Shown piece after piece: positions 50,854 through 60,000 of a stretch of 60,000 nucleotides of DNA (positions are counted from its first letter, which is position 1; each line of letters starts with the position of its first letter). Source of the DNA: Thermoleophilia bacterium (lineage in GTDB: Bacteria; Actinomycetota; Thermoleophilia; Miltoncostaeales; Miltoncostaeaceae). The notes beneath the pieces are model-generated. The model was not told the DNA's origin. It ran no database searches and was given only the letters and a program-made list of their open reading frames with translations. The DNA is taken from contig SHVE01000006.1 of the NCBI GenBank assembly GCA_009694365.1, positions 1 to 60,000 of the forward strand. Reading direction: 5' to 3'. The translations under genes were made by a program, and so were the position numbers.

Positions 50854-51437
50854 AGACGACCTTTGCTGGACGGGACGCCGCCCACGCGATAGTTGATGGC
50901 CACGGATGCAGAAAGCGCCCTGGCCACTCCCTTAAAAACACCCTCGATGACGTGGTGCGGGCCTCCCGCCGCCAGTACCCGGACGTGCAGCGTCATACGC
51001 GACGCGTTGACCATCCCGCGCAGGAACTCCGCCACGAGATCGGTCTCGAATCCACCGATCACCGTCGCGGGGAGCGAAGCATCGAAGGCGAGGAAAGGTC
51101 GTCCGGACAGGTCCATCGCCACCTGCACGAGAACCTCGTCCATCGGCACGAGTGCACTTCCGTACCGTTCCACGCCGCTCCGGTCCCCCAGGGCGAAGTC
51201 GAGGGCCTCGCCGAAAGCGATACCGACATCCTCCACGGTGTGGTGGCTGCCGGTTGCGAGGTCACCGCGTGCGGTGACGGAGATGTCCACGAGAGAGTGG
51301 CGGGCCAACAGCACCAGCATGTGGTCGAAGAACCCCACGCCGGTCGTCGCGTCGGCGACACCGGTCCCGTCGAGGTCAATCCGCACCTCAACATCTGTCT
51401 CTCCCGTCGTACGACGGACTGTTGCGGTCCTGCTCAT
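50850..51437 (-). CDS. hisB: Imidazoleglycerol-phosphate dehydratase
   Basis: 195 aa monofunctional IGPD. Two His-rich metal sites, ATGSHHTVEDVGIAFGEAL and AGGPHHVIEGVFKGVARAL, plus TGVGFFDHMLVLLARHS, identify it. No phosphatase domain is fused, unlike E. coli HisB. ATG at 51437 overlaps the hisD stop as ATGA. Confidence 0.97.
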   Translation of the reverse strand: MSRTATVRRTTGETDVEVRIDLDGTGVADATTGVGFFDHMLVLLARHSLVDISVTARGDLATGSHHTVEDVGIAFGEALDFALGDRSGVERYGSALVPMDEVLVQVAMDLSGRPFLAFDASLPATVIGGFETDLVAEFLRGMVNASRMTLHVRVLAAGGPHHVIEGVFKGVARALSASVAINYRVGGVPSSKGRL

Positions 51438-52693
51438 CGTGACGTCCTGATCTCGGCCGATCGGCGGTGTTCGGGAAACCCTTCCGCATCCGCGAGAGCG
51501 GAGACGTACGGGGCAAGTTGGTCAACGGCCCCCTGTGGGATGTCCACGACTGCCATACGGCGCATGTACGTTGTGGGTCCGACAGCCGACGCGTGACGTG
51601 CAGCGCCCCCTGTCGGAAGGATGTGGTTGGAGCCGGCGACGTAGTCGCCGAACGCGGTCGCGCCGAGCGGCCCGAGGAATACGCACCCCGCCCGCCGGAT
51701 CTGTGGCGCGATGGCCTCGGCATCGGTGAGTGCGAGTTGCAGGTGCTCCGGCGCAAATGCCTCGGCGAGGGCGATGGCGTCCTCCTGCGACGAGCAGTCG
51801 ACAAGGGTGATTGTACCCACGGGAGGGCTCTGGTTGGACAGGGCGATCGCGATTGCGTCGTTCACGGCCGAATCCCACGCCACGCAGACGGCGGATGAAT
51901 CGGCACCGTGCTCGGCCTGCGCCAGAAGATCGGCGGCGATTGCCGCGGGGTTGACCGAGATGTCGGCCACGACCAGGAGCTCGCTGGGACCGGCGATGGA
52001 GTCGATTCCGACGATGCCGAATACCTGCCGCTTTGCCTCCTGAACCCACGGGTTGCCCGGACCCGTAATGACGTCCACGGGCCGGATCGTCTCAGTGCCA
52101 TACGCCATGGCCCCGATGGCCGCCGCCCCGCCGGCCGCAACAACCTCGGTCACCCCAAGAATTCCCGCGGCGGCGAGAACGACCGCATCCGGGGTTCCGT
52201 GGGGCCCTGCGGGCGTGGCCACGACAATCCGGTCCACCCCGGCCACCTGCGCGGGCACGACACCCATGATGAGGCTCGACGGGTACGCCGCCCGCCCCCC
52301 GGGGACGTAGACGCCGGCGGCTCCGACGGGCATGACTCTCACGCGTACGGACTGCCCAGGCGCGAGGACCACCTCCGAGCCGGTGGGCAGTCCCGCCTCG
52401 GCCACTGCCCGGACCTGCGCGGCGGAGAACGTGATCGCATCACGCAACGAGGGGGACAGCGCGTGCATGGCCGCTTGGATGACGTCATCCGGGACATACG
52501 GTGACGGACCCGCAAAATCCGGGCATTCGAACCGCCGGGTCGCCTCGATCACGGCGGAATCGCCGCGCTCGCGTACGTCCGCCAGTGTCCTCATGACATC
52601 CGCAACGGGGCCGTCCACCGCGGAGGGCCGGAACGTGGGCGCCAAGACCGTGGCCTGCCCCGTGGGCATGCGCAGGCGTCGGATCTCACTCAC
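51434..52693 (-). CDS. hisD: Histidinol dehydrogenase
   Basis: 419 aa zinc enzyme, oxidising histidinol to histidine in two NAD steps. VYVPGGRAAYPSSLIMGVVPAQVAGV, VITGPGNPWVQEAKRQVFG, GIDSIAGPSELLVVADIS, LLAQAEHGADSSAV (zinc His), FAPEHLQLAL and GSNHILPTGGAARHASAVG are all present. GTG at 52693 overlaps the hisG stop as GTGA; the long upstream open frame is antisense noise over hisG. Confidence 0.97.
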   Translation of the reverse strand: MSEIRRLRMPTGQATVLAPTFRPSAVDGPVADVMRTLADVRERGDSAVIEATRRFECPDFAGPSPYVPDDVIQAAMHALSPSLRDAITFSAAQVRAVAEAGLPTGSEVVLAPGQSVRVRVMPVGAAGVYVPGGRAAYPSSLIMGVVPAQVAGVDRIVVATPAGPHGTPDAVVLAAAGILGVTEVVAAGGAAAIGAMAYGTETIRPVDVITGPGNPWVQEAKRQVFGIVGIDSIAGPSELLVVADISVNPAAIAADLLAQAEHGADSSAVCVAWDSAVNDAIAIALSNQSPPVGTITLVDCSSQEDAIALAEAFAPEHLQLALTDAEAIAPQIRRAGCVFLGPLGATAFGDYVAGSNHILPTGGAARHASAVGPTTYMRRMAVVDIPQGAVDQLAPYVSALADAEGFPEHRRSAEIRTSR

Positions 52694-53325
52694 CGCGTGA
52701 CCTCCTCGAACCTCCGCATAAGATCGTCGATGACGGACGGGTGAAGTTTGTGACTCACCCGGTTTGCGATGAGCCGTGCCGTGGATTCGAAGATCGTCTC
52801 TCTCTCCACGAGGCCGTTCTCCCGGAGCGTACGTCCGGTCGCAACGAGGTCCACGATGCCATCGGCGAGACCCACGAGAGGGGCCAACTCCACCGACCCG
52901 TTGACCTTGACGATCTCGGCGTTTCGACCGGTGGCGGCGAAGAAGCGCTCGGCGCACGTGACGTACTTTGTCGCCACCCGAACGACGCCGAAGCGTTCCA
53001 TGACCTCGGCGGTCGAATCCGCTCCCTCGGCGGTGCACCATGCCATGCGGCACTTCCCGAAACCGAGGTCGGCCAGTTCGTACACGTCGGGCTGACGCTC
53101 AAGCAGAACGTCCCGCCCCACGATGCCGAGGTCGGCCGCACCACTTTCCACGTACGTGGGGACGTCACTCGGGCGCGTCGTGATGTAGGTGGGGCCACCC
53201 GGGACCGTGATGATGAGACGGCGCCCCGCATCCCGCAGAGGATCCACGGGCAGGCCGACGGCCTCGAGCACCGCAATCGCATCCTCAAAGAGCGCGCCGA
53301 GGGGGACACAGATCTTCAGTTCCAC
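52690..53325 (-). CDS. hisG: ATP phosphoribosyltransferase, short form
   Basis: 211 aa, lacking the C-terminal regulatory domain of long HisG (about 290 aa). It starts histidine synthesis from ATP and PRPP. VPTYVESGAADLGIVGRDVL, VYELADLGFGKCRMAW, VATKYVTCAERFF and GLADGIVDLVATGRTLRENGL are the family blocks. Short HisG needs HisZ, encoded immediately upstream. GTG at 53325 follows GAGGAGGG and overlaps the hisZ end by 10 nt. Confidence 0.96.
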   Translation of the reverse strand: MELKICVPLGALFEDAIAVLEAVGLPVDPLRDAGRRLIITVPGGPTYITTRPSDVPTYVESGAADLGIVGRDVLLERQPDVYELADLGFGKCRMAWCTAEGADSTAEVMERFGVVRVATKYVTCAERFFAATGRNAEIVKVNGSVELAPLVGLADGIVDLVATGRTLRENGLVERETIFESTARLIANRVSHKLHPSVIDDLMRRFEEVTR

Positions 53326-54533
53326 GGACCCTCCTCGAGGAGGACCACACGTGTGCGGGAACCCAGAATCAGATCGTCCACGTTCCACGCGCCATCGACG
53401 TGGCGCGCGACGAACCGACGGTCGTCCATGCGGGCAAGGCCCTCGGGATCGGGGTGCCCGGCGGGCACCGCCACCACACACACACCAGTACGCCGCAGCG
53501 ATGCGGCCGCGTCCACCGCATCATCGTCTCCGCCGACGACAACCACTCCCACCGGTGGGGTCGGGCGGTAACGCCCCACCGCGTGGTGGAGAAGGTCAAG
53601 GATCACCGCCACGCCCACGGCGGGACGTGAGCGCCCGAACCGCGCGGCAAGACCGTCGTAGCGACCGCCCACCGCGACCGGCACGGCAACGCCGCCGGCG
53701 TACGCCTCAATGACGATTCCCGAGTAGTACGACCAGTCACGCACGACGCCGAGGTCGATCATCGGCGGGGCCACACCCTGGGCCTCGATGAGTGCGAGGG
53801 TCCGGCGGATCCGATCCGTTTCCGATGCCGTGTCGGGGGCCGCGGCGGCAATCCGGTCGAGCACCTCCGTACCGCCCCGCAAGACCGGGAGTGCCTCGAG
53901 CAGCAACCCGATGTCACCACCCACGTCGAGTGAAGCGCACACGTTGCGCCAATCCACGATGCTCCGACCACGAAGTGCCCCCCACAGGGCAACCCGGTCG
54001 TCCTCGGTCACCTCCGCGGCGGACAGGATGGCCTCCACGAGAGCAACCGAACCGATCGCAATGCGTACATCGGCAAGGCCCGTGGCGGCGAGGCCGGCCG
54101 ACAGCGCCGCGATGACTTCGGCATCGTCTCCGGGGCCACCATCACCCACGAGTTCGATCCCGGTCTGGCGTTGCTCCGCGCTCTCGGCGGTGCCGTGGGC
54201 CGGCGGCCGGATGACCCGCGCGGTATACGTCACACGCACCGGGCCGGGGTGGTCGGCCATGCGGGTTGCGATGAGCCGTGCGATGGGGATCGTGAGGTCG
54301 GGGCGCAAGACCAGCACACGCCCGTCATCGTCGAACAGGCGATACGCCCGGCCCACGCCCTCCTCCTCCGCGCGCGCCAATACGTCCGCGAACTCGATCA
54401 GCGGTGTCATCACCTCGCGATAGCCGAACGCGCTGAAGGTGGCCCCCAGCGCGGAGCGGAGAGCACCGAGCTCCATCGCCTCGACCGGGAGTACGTCACG
54501 CACCCCGACCGGAAGTGGTACCGGATCGGTCAT
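53316..54533 (-). CDS. hisZ: ATP phosphoribosyltransferase regulatory subunit
   Basis: 405 aa class II synthetase-like paralogue. It has the HisRS-type start (GVRDVLPVEAMELGALRSALGATFSAFGYREVMTPLIEF) and motif-2-like RVTYTARVIRPP...RQTGIELVG. VAVGGRYDGLAARFGRSRPAVGVAVILD is the family C-terminal block. It lacks the complete HisRS motif 2 and histidine A loop, and it sits beside short hisG, so HisZ is preferred over HisRS. The last 85 residues form a Rossmann-like anticodon-domain remnant. It is the allosteric His sensor of the HisG octamer. It starts two bases after murA. Confidence 0.9.
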   Translation of the reverse strand: MTDPVPLPVGVRDVLPVEAMELGALRSALGATFSAFGYREVMTPLIEFADVLARAEEEGVGRAYRLFDDDGRVLVLRPDLTIPIARLIATRMADHPGPVRVTYTARVIRPPAHGTAESAEQRQTGIELVGDGGPGDDAEVIAALSAGLAATGLADVRIAIGSVALVEAILSAAEVTEDDRVALWGALRGRSIVDWRNVCASLDVGGDIGLLLEALPVLRGGTEVLDRIAAAAPDTASETDRIRRTLALIEAQGVAPPMIDLGVVRDWSYYSGIVIEAYAGGVAVPVAVGGRYDGLAARFGRSRPAVGVAVILDLLHHAVGRYRPTPPVGVVVVGGDDDAVDAAASLRRTGVCVVAVPAGHPDPEGLARMDDRRFVARHVDGAWNVDDLILGSRTRVVLLEEGPWN

Positions 54534-54535
54534 CG

Positions 54536-55825
54536 TCAGTCGTCCACCCGTTCGATGTGGGCACCGACGGCCCGGAGGCGCTCATCAATGCGCTCGTACC
54601 CGCGATCGATCTGCCCGATGTTCCCGATCGTTGTGGTTCCTTTCGCAGCGAGACCGGCGATGAGCATGGCCATCCCGGCACGGATATCGGGACTGTCCAC
54701 TCGCTCACCATAGAGCTGAGCGGGTCCGCTCACGACCGCCCGGTGCGGATCACACAGAATGATTCGGGCACCCATGGCGACGAGCTTGTCGACGAAGAAC
54801 AGCCGGTTCTCGAACATCTTCTCGAAGATCATGACCTCACCGTGCGCCTGCGTGGCCACGGCGGTAGCGATGGATGTGAGATCGGCCGGGAACGCGGGCC
54901 AAGGTCCGGAATCGATCTTGGGAATCGCCCCGCCCTCGTCCGACACGATCACGAGCGACTGATCCGGCGGAACCCGCAACGATCCGTCGTCCTGCCACTC
55001 CACGCGTATCCCGAGGCGCTCGAATCCGAGGAGGATCATGCGCAGGTCCGATGGGCGGGCCTCCGAGATGACGAGGTCGGAACCGGTAATCGCCGCGAGG
55101 CCGATGAACGAGGCGATCTCGATGTAGTCCGGTCCCACTCGGTATCGACCCCCACCCAAGCGCTCGACGCCATCGACGATGAGTCGGTTCGTGCCGATAC
55201 CGTCGATCTGCGCGCCGAGCGTGACGAGGAAGTTCGCAAGGTCTTGGACGTGCGGCTCGCACGCCGCGTTCAGAATCGTGGTGCGGCCCTCGGCGAGCAC
55301 GGCTGCCATGAGGATGTTCTCGGTCGCCGTGACGGACGCCTCGTCGAGAAATATCTCGCACCCGGTCAGGCGGTCCTGTTGCATGACGTACGACCGACCC
55401 TGCATCTCCACGGATGCCCCGAGCGCCCGGAACCCCATAACGTGGGTGTCGATGCGCCGGCGGCCGATGAAGTCGCCTCCGGGCATGGGGATGTCCACCC
55501 GCCCCTCCCGCGCGAGCAGGGGGCCCGCGAACAGCACGGATGCACGGAGGCGGCGGCACAGATCCGGGTCGAGGGTTGTGGTCCGAATGCGGTCGGCGCG
55601 GAACGCAAGCGCACCGTCGGGCTCCTCCCGCACCGACACCCCGATGTCGTCCAGAATCGCGATCATCGCGTGGACGTCGTGAATGTCCGGGACATTCACG
55701 AGGATGACCTCCTCATCGGTGAGGAGGGTGGCGGCGAGGATGGGCAGGGCTGCGTTCTTGTTACCCGTGGGGGTAACCGTCCCCGCCAGCGCGTGCCCGC
55801 CCTGGATCACGAACTGCTGGCTCAC
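54536..55825 (-). CDS. murA: UDP-GlcNAc 1-carboxyvinyltransferase with Asp in place of catalytic Cys
   Basis: 429 aa, first committed step of peptidoglycan synthesis (UDP-GlcNAc plus PEP). LAGTVTPTGNKNAALPILAATLLTDEEVILVNVPDIHDV is the family start; RASVLFAGPLLAREG, GGDFIGRRRIDTHV, TATENILMAAVLAEG and SDLRMILLGFERLG follow. The active-site loop normally reads GGCxIGxRPxDxH; here it is GGDFIGRR with Asp118 instead of Cys. Mycobacterial MurA has the same change and is insensitive to fosfomycin. GTG at 55825 is the start. It is the first gene before the his cluster. Confidence 0.94.
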   Translation of the reverse strand: MSQQFVIQGGHALAGTVTPTGNKNAALPILAATLLTDEEVILVNVPDIHDVHAMIAILDDIGVSVREEPDGALAFRADRIRTTTLDPDLCRRLRASVLFAGPLLAREGRVDIPMPGGDFIGRRRIDTHVMGFRALGASVEMQGRSYVMQQDRLTGCEIFLDEASVTATENILMAAVLAEGRTTILNAACEPHVQDLANFLVTLGAQIDGIGTNRLIVDGVERLGGGRYRVGPDYIEIASFIGLAAITGSDLVISEARPSDLRMILLGFERLGIRVEWQDDGSLRVPPDQSLVIVSDEGGAIPKIDSGPWPAFPADLTSIATAVATQAHGEVMIFEKMFENRLFFVDKLVAMGARIILCDPHRAVVSGPAQLYGERVDSPDIRAGMAMLIAGLAAKGTTTIGNIGQIDRGYERIDERLRAVGAHIERVDD

Positions 55826-55836
55826 AACTCGGCACG

Positions 55837-57012
55837 CTAACACGCCGTGAGTTCGGCCAAACCTTCCCCAAGCCGGTCGATGTCCCCGGCGTTCGTAAAG
55901 AACCCACATGAGGCCCGGAGTGACCCCGGTGCGGGGAGGGGACGAATGATCACCCCGCGGGCCGACAGGAAACGGGCGACCTCCTCCGCACCGTGCCCTC
56001 GCACGGAGAACGCCACCAGACCCGATGCCGATTCCACGGGAAGCGCGAGGACAACGTCGGGCACGTTCGAGAGGACCTCCCGGCACGCGGCGGCCGCGGC
56101 ACGCGTTCCCATCTGCACGCGGTCCCATCCGAGGGACTCAAGCCATCCGAGCGATGCCGTCCAGCCCGCGAGAAGGATCTCGGGGAATGTCGACGCCTCG
56201 TACCGGCGTGCACCCGGATACACGCGGAGCGATCCGTCCCATCCGTGTGCTTCTCCCGTCTCGTACCCGCTCACCGTCACGGTGATGCGCTCCCGTGCCT
56301 CGGGCGACACCCATAGCGCACCAAGGCCCTCGGGGCCGAGGAGCCACTTCTGGGCGGGAAGCGCGTAGGCATCCGCGCCGAGGGCCGCCGGGTTACTCGC
56401 CACCGCGCCCGCCGCCTGGGCACCATCCACCAGGGTCATCGCCCCAACCGCTCGTGCGGCCTCGGACGCACCCGGGACGTCCAAGACGGCACCCGTCAAC
56501 CACGACACGTGCGACAGGCACACCAACCGAGTGCGCGCGGTGCACGCCCGCGACACGAGCTCTCCCAGCGGACCGGACCCATCCCCCGCATCGACCACCC
56601 GCACCGTGGCACCTGCCCGGGCCGCAGCGAACGCGACCGGAACCGCAAGCCCTGGGTGCTCCATGTTGGTCATCACGATGTTGTCGCCTCGGCGCAGCCC
56701 CACGCCCGAGATCACCACGTTCATGGCGTGGGTCGAACTCTGGGCGATCGCCACATTGCCGCTGACCGAACCCAGCGCCCGCGCGACGGCCGCCCGGGCC
56801 GCCGCCTGCCGCTCCCGCCCAGCGTCCACGGCGGTCGCGCTCATCCGGCCGCGAGTGGACTGCTCCGCGATCATGTCCCGCATGGCCTCGGTGGCCACAT
56901 CGGGGAGAGGCCCGGCACCACCGGAGTTGAGGTAGGCCTCGGCCGCTAGCGCGGGCAATCGCGCGCGCACCGCACCCCGACCGGCATCCCACCGCCCACT
57001 CCGTCCCAACAT
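55837..57012 (-). CDS. Class V PLP aminotransferase (cysteine desulfurase/epimerase-like)
   Basis: 391 aa. Fold-type I PLP enzyme of the NifS/SufS/isopenicillin N epimerase group. Opening AEAYLNSGGAGPLPDVATEAM, STHAMNVVISGV, VMTNMEHPGLAVPVA, LVCLSHVSWLTGAVLD, TLVDGAQAAGAV and the PLP Lys in ALPAQKWLLGPEGLGALWV are clear. The C-terminal RASCGFFTNAGDIDRLGEGL fits the epimerase-like branch. No SufS-type active-site Cys loop is evident. ATG at 57012 follows GGGAGGAC. It leads the minus-strand unit with murA and his genes, 11 bp upstream of murA. Confidence 0.85.
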   Translation of the reverse strand: MLGRSGRWDAGRGAVRARLPALAAEAYLNSGGAGPLPDVATEAMRDMIAEQSTRGRMSATAVDAGRERQAAARAAVARALGSVSGNVAIAQSSTHAMNVVISGVGLRRGDNIVMTNMEHPGLAVPVAFAAARAGATVRVVDAGDGSGPLGELVSRACTARTRLVCLSHVSWLTGAVLDVPGASEAARAVGAMTLVDGAQAAGAVASNPAALGADAYALPAQKWLLGPEGLGALWVSPEARERITVTVSGYETGEAHGWDGSLRVYPGARRYEASTFPEILLAGWTASLGWLESLGWDRVQMGTRAAAAACREVLSNVPDVVLALPVESASGLVAFSVRGHGAEEVARFLSARGVIIRPLPAPGSLRASCGFFTNAGDIDRLGEGLAELTAC

Positions 57013-57140
57013 GACCTCAGGTCCTCCCCTTAGGCGCCCAACGGCGACGCCCGGACACGACATCGCCGACGGCCGCCTCGATCCGGATCGCATCCACCGC
57101 CCCGGATCGCACCAAACCCTCCGGGAATGAATACTCCGCA

Positions 57141-57211
57141 ACATCATCCGGCAGGATGATGTTGGCCCACACGGTGTCAGACACCGGAACGCCACACGGT
57201 GTCTGACACCG
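57141..57211. repeat. Cluster of perfect inverted repeats
   Basis: A 9-bp hairpin ACATCATCC/GGATGATGT (57141-57149, 57154-57162) is followed by two 15-bp near-palindromes, CGGTGTCAGACACCG (57172-57186) and CGGTGTCTGACACCG (57197-57211). These two are also exact reverse complements of each other. The four GGTGTC half-sites lie 129 to 199 bp upstream of the aminotransferase ATG. It may be an operator, a REP-like element or a terminator. Confidence 0.75.
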
Positions 57212-58470
57212 TGGGAATCGTCCCGCGCGTCCACGGCACCGGTAGGGAGCATCACGTGATGGATCGCATCCGCCGTCCCGGTTCTGGAAAACCGGGGGAC
57301 CGGGGGGCCGAACCATTCCCCGCGGGGGATCCGTCCCCAGCCAACTGCCATCCCGTTCCCACCGAACTCCCCGTGCATCCGGAAGGACATCGGTCGGTCG
57401 TACCCTGACGCGACGCATCAACCGCCGCGTCGGAGGAACTACGGTGACGATGGACCCACGTACCCGGGCAACCGGACCGCCGCCGATCGTCTGGATGCAG
57501 GCACACCCGCCCTCGTGGTGGTATGCCACACGGACTGCGACCGCAGACCTGACATCGGTGAGACCGATGGCTGGTATCACGGCCGGGCGCACCACGCCGA
57601 CAATCACGCGGTCCCATACGGGCGGGGTTGGCGGTGTCACGGCCGAATCGTACGGCCCGACCGGGCCAGCGAGATCAGACCGGAACGACGAAAGGGTTTC
57701 CACATCACGCCGGAAGGGTAAGGACAACCACGAGCGACGCCACACTCGGGCAACTCTCTCCGGTGCAGTACGGGACGGTCACCCCCACCACCGACCACCA
57801 TCAGGAAGAGCAATCTGCGTAATCAATCCCTGTCCACGGAAGTCAATGAACGTGTTCTCGACCATGGCGCGGCATGGTAGTCAGACGGGTGCACCAGCGA
57901 CGCGAACGACCGAGTGCCTGACACCCGGTCGTTCCACACGCCGAGGCGTATGTCAATGGCGGATAGGGAGGCGTTCGGCAACGGGCCGATCGGATCCTTC
58001 GGGGGCATCGAGCGGCTCGGGGCCGTCATCCCGGTCCAGATCGGTGATCACGATTCGATCCTCTGGGTTGAGGTACCACACTGACAGCGGCACGGATGGA
58101 GTTCGAAAGATCGTCTCAAGGGGTTATGGCAGCCCCTTTCCGGCCATCTTGATGACCGTTCATCCGTACCGCCAGCGTCTCCCGGGTGCGGTGATTCATG
58201 CCGACACTCCGGCACGCCGTCGAATTCGTGAGCCCCTGTGCGGCAGACCGGGAAACTGCTCACGCTGCCCCGCCCGCGTATTGGGCCGACGAACTCCATC
58301 TCCCCGCTGCAGCACGTCCATCGCACCCCCCGCTCCACCGCGGGGTTGCGACGTTCGTGGGAATCCGCCTGATGGGTGGGGCACCCCACGAGCGCCCGGC
58401 TCGCTCACTCAGTCCCGTGCGCCCCCGATTTCAAGGCGCCCGGGGAGCCCCTCCGCGTGGGCCCGGGACC
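57212..58470. other. 1.26-kb stretch without a recognisable gene
   Basis: Long open frames exist on both strands but none shows a family motif, signal peptide or ribosome binding site I trust. GTGCCTGACACC at about 57914 is close to the GGTGTC palindromes at 57172-57211. The composition is slightly less GC-rich between 57700 and 58150 than in the flanking genes. It may hold decayed genes. Confidence 0.5.
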
Positions 58471-58806
58471 CTCACAGTGACGTTTGGGTCGGCGACCTCC
58501 CTCACCTGCACCACCGGCGCCCACGCGGCGGGAGCGGTGGACGTGGTGGTGACAAACCCCGACACCAAGGCGGCAACCGCCTCCGGCACCTTCACCTACG
58601 TTGCCGCGCCCACGATTATCTCAGCCAGCCCCACCGTTGGCTCCATCGCCGGCAGCACCGTGCTCACCATCACCGGTACGGGGTTCGTGAGTGGTTCCAC
58701 GGTGAGCGTGGGCGGAGTGTCCTGTACCTCGGTGACCGTGGCATCCCTGACCTCCCTCACCTGCGCCACCGGCGCCCACGGGGCGGGAGTGGTGGATATC
58801 GTGCCC
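58471..58806 (+). pseudogene. Fragment of an IPT/TIG-repeat protein
   Basis: Encodes the end of one IPT/TIG domain (LTCTTGAHAAGAVDVVVTNP, then GTFTYVAAP) and most of a second (ISASPTVGSIAGSTVLTITG, FVSGSTVSVGGVSCTSVTV, SLTCATGAHGAGVVDIV). TIG domains occur in large secreted or cell-surface proteins. GACCTCCCTCACCTGC recurs at 58494 and 58749, a 255-bp (85-residue) period. Similarity begins in mid-domain and breaks off after VVDIV, with no start, signal peptide or natural end. It lies directly downstream of the rRNA operon. Confidence 0.7.
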
Positions 58807-58902
58807 CGCACCGGACGATCTCCCGGGGGCTCACTCAGCAATCGTTCCGTCATTGGCGGGTCGAACTCGGACGGAGGGAACGCGGAGAAGCCACCGGAAC
58901 GA

Positions 58903-58932
58903 CGAAGGGCCGCTCGTGACAGCGGCCCTTCG
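58903..58932 (-). terminator. rRNA operon terminator
   Basis: CGAAGGGCCGCT (58903-58914) and AGCGGCCCTTCG (58921-58932) form a perfect 12-bp stem with a 6-nt loop, 11 bp past the 3' end of 5S rRNA on the minus strand. The bases after it (TCGTTCC) are only weakly T-rich. Confidence 0.85.
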
Positions 58933-58943
58933 ATGTAATGAAT

Positions 58944-59059
58944 CCCGGCGGCGACCTACTCTCCCGCGAACGTGAGTCCGGAGTACCATCGGCGCTGAGG
59001 GGCTTAACTGCTCTGTTCGGAATGGGAAGAGGTGTCTCCCCCTCGCAGTAACCACCGGG
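58944..59059 (-). rRNA. 5S ribosomal RNA
   Basis: On the minus strand the 116-nt sequence starts CCCGGTGGTTACTGCGAGGG and ends GGTCGCCGCCGGG, which pair. The conserved CCCATTCCGAACAGAGCAGT and GCGCCGATGGTACT blocks are present. Confidence 0.95.
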
Positions 59060-59109
59060 AAGTGTTGAGGGTGAACCCTCAAAACTGCACAGCGACGTAG
59101 GTGTATTTC

Positions 59110-60000
<891 letters not shown>

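Noticed and set aside
53316-54533. Histidyl-tRNA synthetase as identity of the class II-like protein
   Set aside because: It lies beside a 211-aa short HisG within a his cluster and does not show the full HisRS histidine-binding motifs; HisZ explains both.
57017-57745. 242-codon minus-strand frame upstream of the aminotransferase
   Set aside because: It runs through the hairpin cluster, has no family motif and no ribosome binding site; the aminotransferase ATG at 57012 has its own good site.
57444-58919. 491-codon plus-strand frame extending into the TIG region
   Set aside because: It is in a different frame from the TIG repeats, and its Arg/Ser/Pro-rich sequence shows no domain.

Overview
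This 60 kb window is a high-GC bacterial chromosome segment, most likely from a deep-branching actinomycetote (Thermoleophilia-like). The pointers are: a secreted DUF6636-type protein; a pgsA - FHA protein (GarA-like) - MerR regulator block like the one in mycobacteria; SepF-based cell division genes; a DrrAB-type exporter; MurA with Asp in place of the catalytic Cys; and a short-form HisG paired with HisZ, which typical Actinomycetia do not use. The class assignment is inference. The phylum is better supported. It reads as core chromosome: I see no prophage, intact insertion sequence or CRISPR array.

Layout. 1-12.4 kb is mixed: a RecQ-type helicase remnant, tRNA-Thr, holB and tmk, a sugar-nucleotide epimerase, a CpsB-like PHP protein, tRNA-Ala, an ETF-quinone oxidoreductase, gamma-carbonic anhydrase, a cytochrome c, serS, a flavin monooxygenase and a methyltransferase. 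12.4-12.9 kb holds two tRNA-Ser genes, a 48-bp copy of one tRNA 3' end, and three consecutive hairpins. 13-28.4 kb has scattered small units: CNNM/CorC protein, tRNA-Arg, glutaminyl cyclase, ABC exporter, glutathionyl-hydroquinone reductase-like protein, S4 protein, LemA/HtpX, a class IV aminotransferase, several unknown genes, a frameshifted stress-protein gene, a second SepF-like protein, a DCC thiol oxidoreductase, ferritin and an M32 carboxypeptidase.

28.4-48 kb is almost entirely on the minus strand and tightly packed. In transcription order it reads cca, pgeF, yggS, sepF, proC, yggT, DUF167, lspA, rluD, then rpsB, tsf, pyrH, frr, uppS, cdsA, M42 peptidase, dxr, rseP, ispG, proS, tRNA-Pro, pgsA-like, FHA, merR, apt. 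It joins translation (S2, EF-Ts, RRF, ProRS), isoprenoid and lipid-carrier synthesis (DXR, IspG, UppS, CdsA), membrane proteolysis and division. 48.3-57 kb is a second minus-strand cluster: class V aminotransferase, murA, hisZ, hisG, hisD, hisB, hisH, hisA, hisF, ridA. hisC, hisE and hisI are not in the window. 57-58.9 kb is gene-poor, with hairpins and a broken IPT/TIG-repeat fragment. The window ends in an rRNA operon (5S and the 3' part of 23S, minus strand).

Most junctions inside the operons overlap by 4 nt as ATGA or GTGA. At three junctions the best reading is CTGA, implying CTG initiation. The clearest is a DCC-family gene whose frame has no ATG, GTG or TTG ahead of its catalytic motif. 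That pattern, together with the tRNA-Ser fragment and hairpin array at 12.43-12.72 kb, is what I would look at first. I did not find a clear, wholly new multi-gene system.
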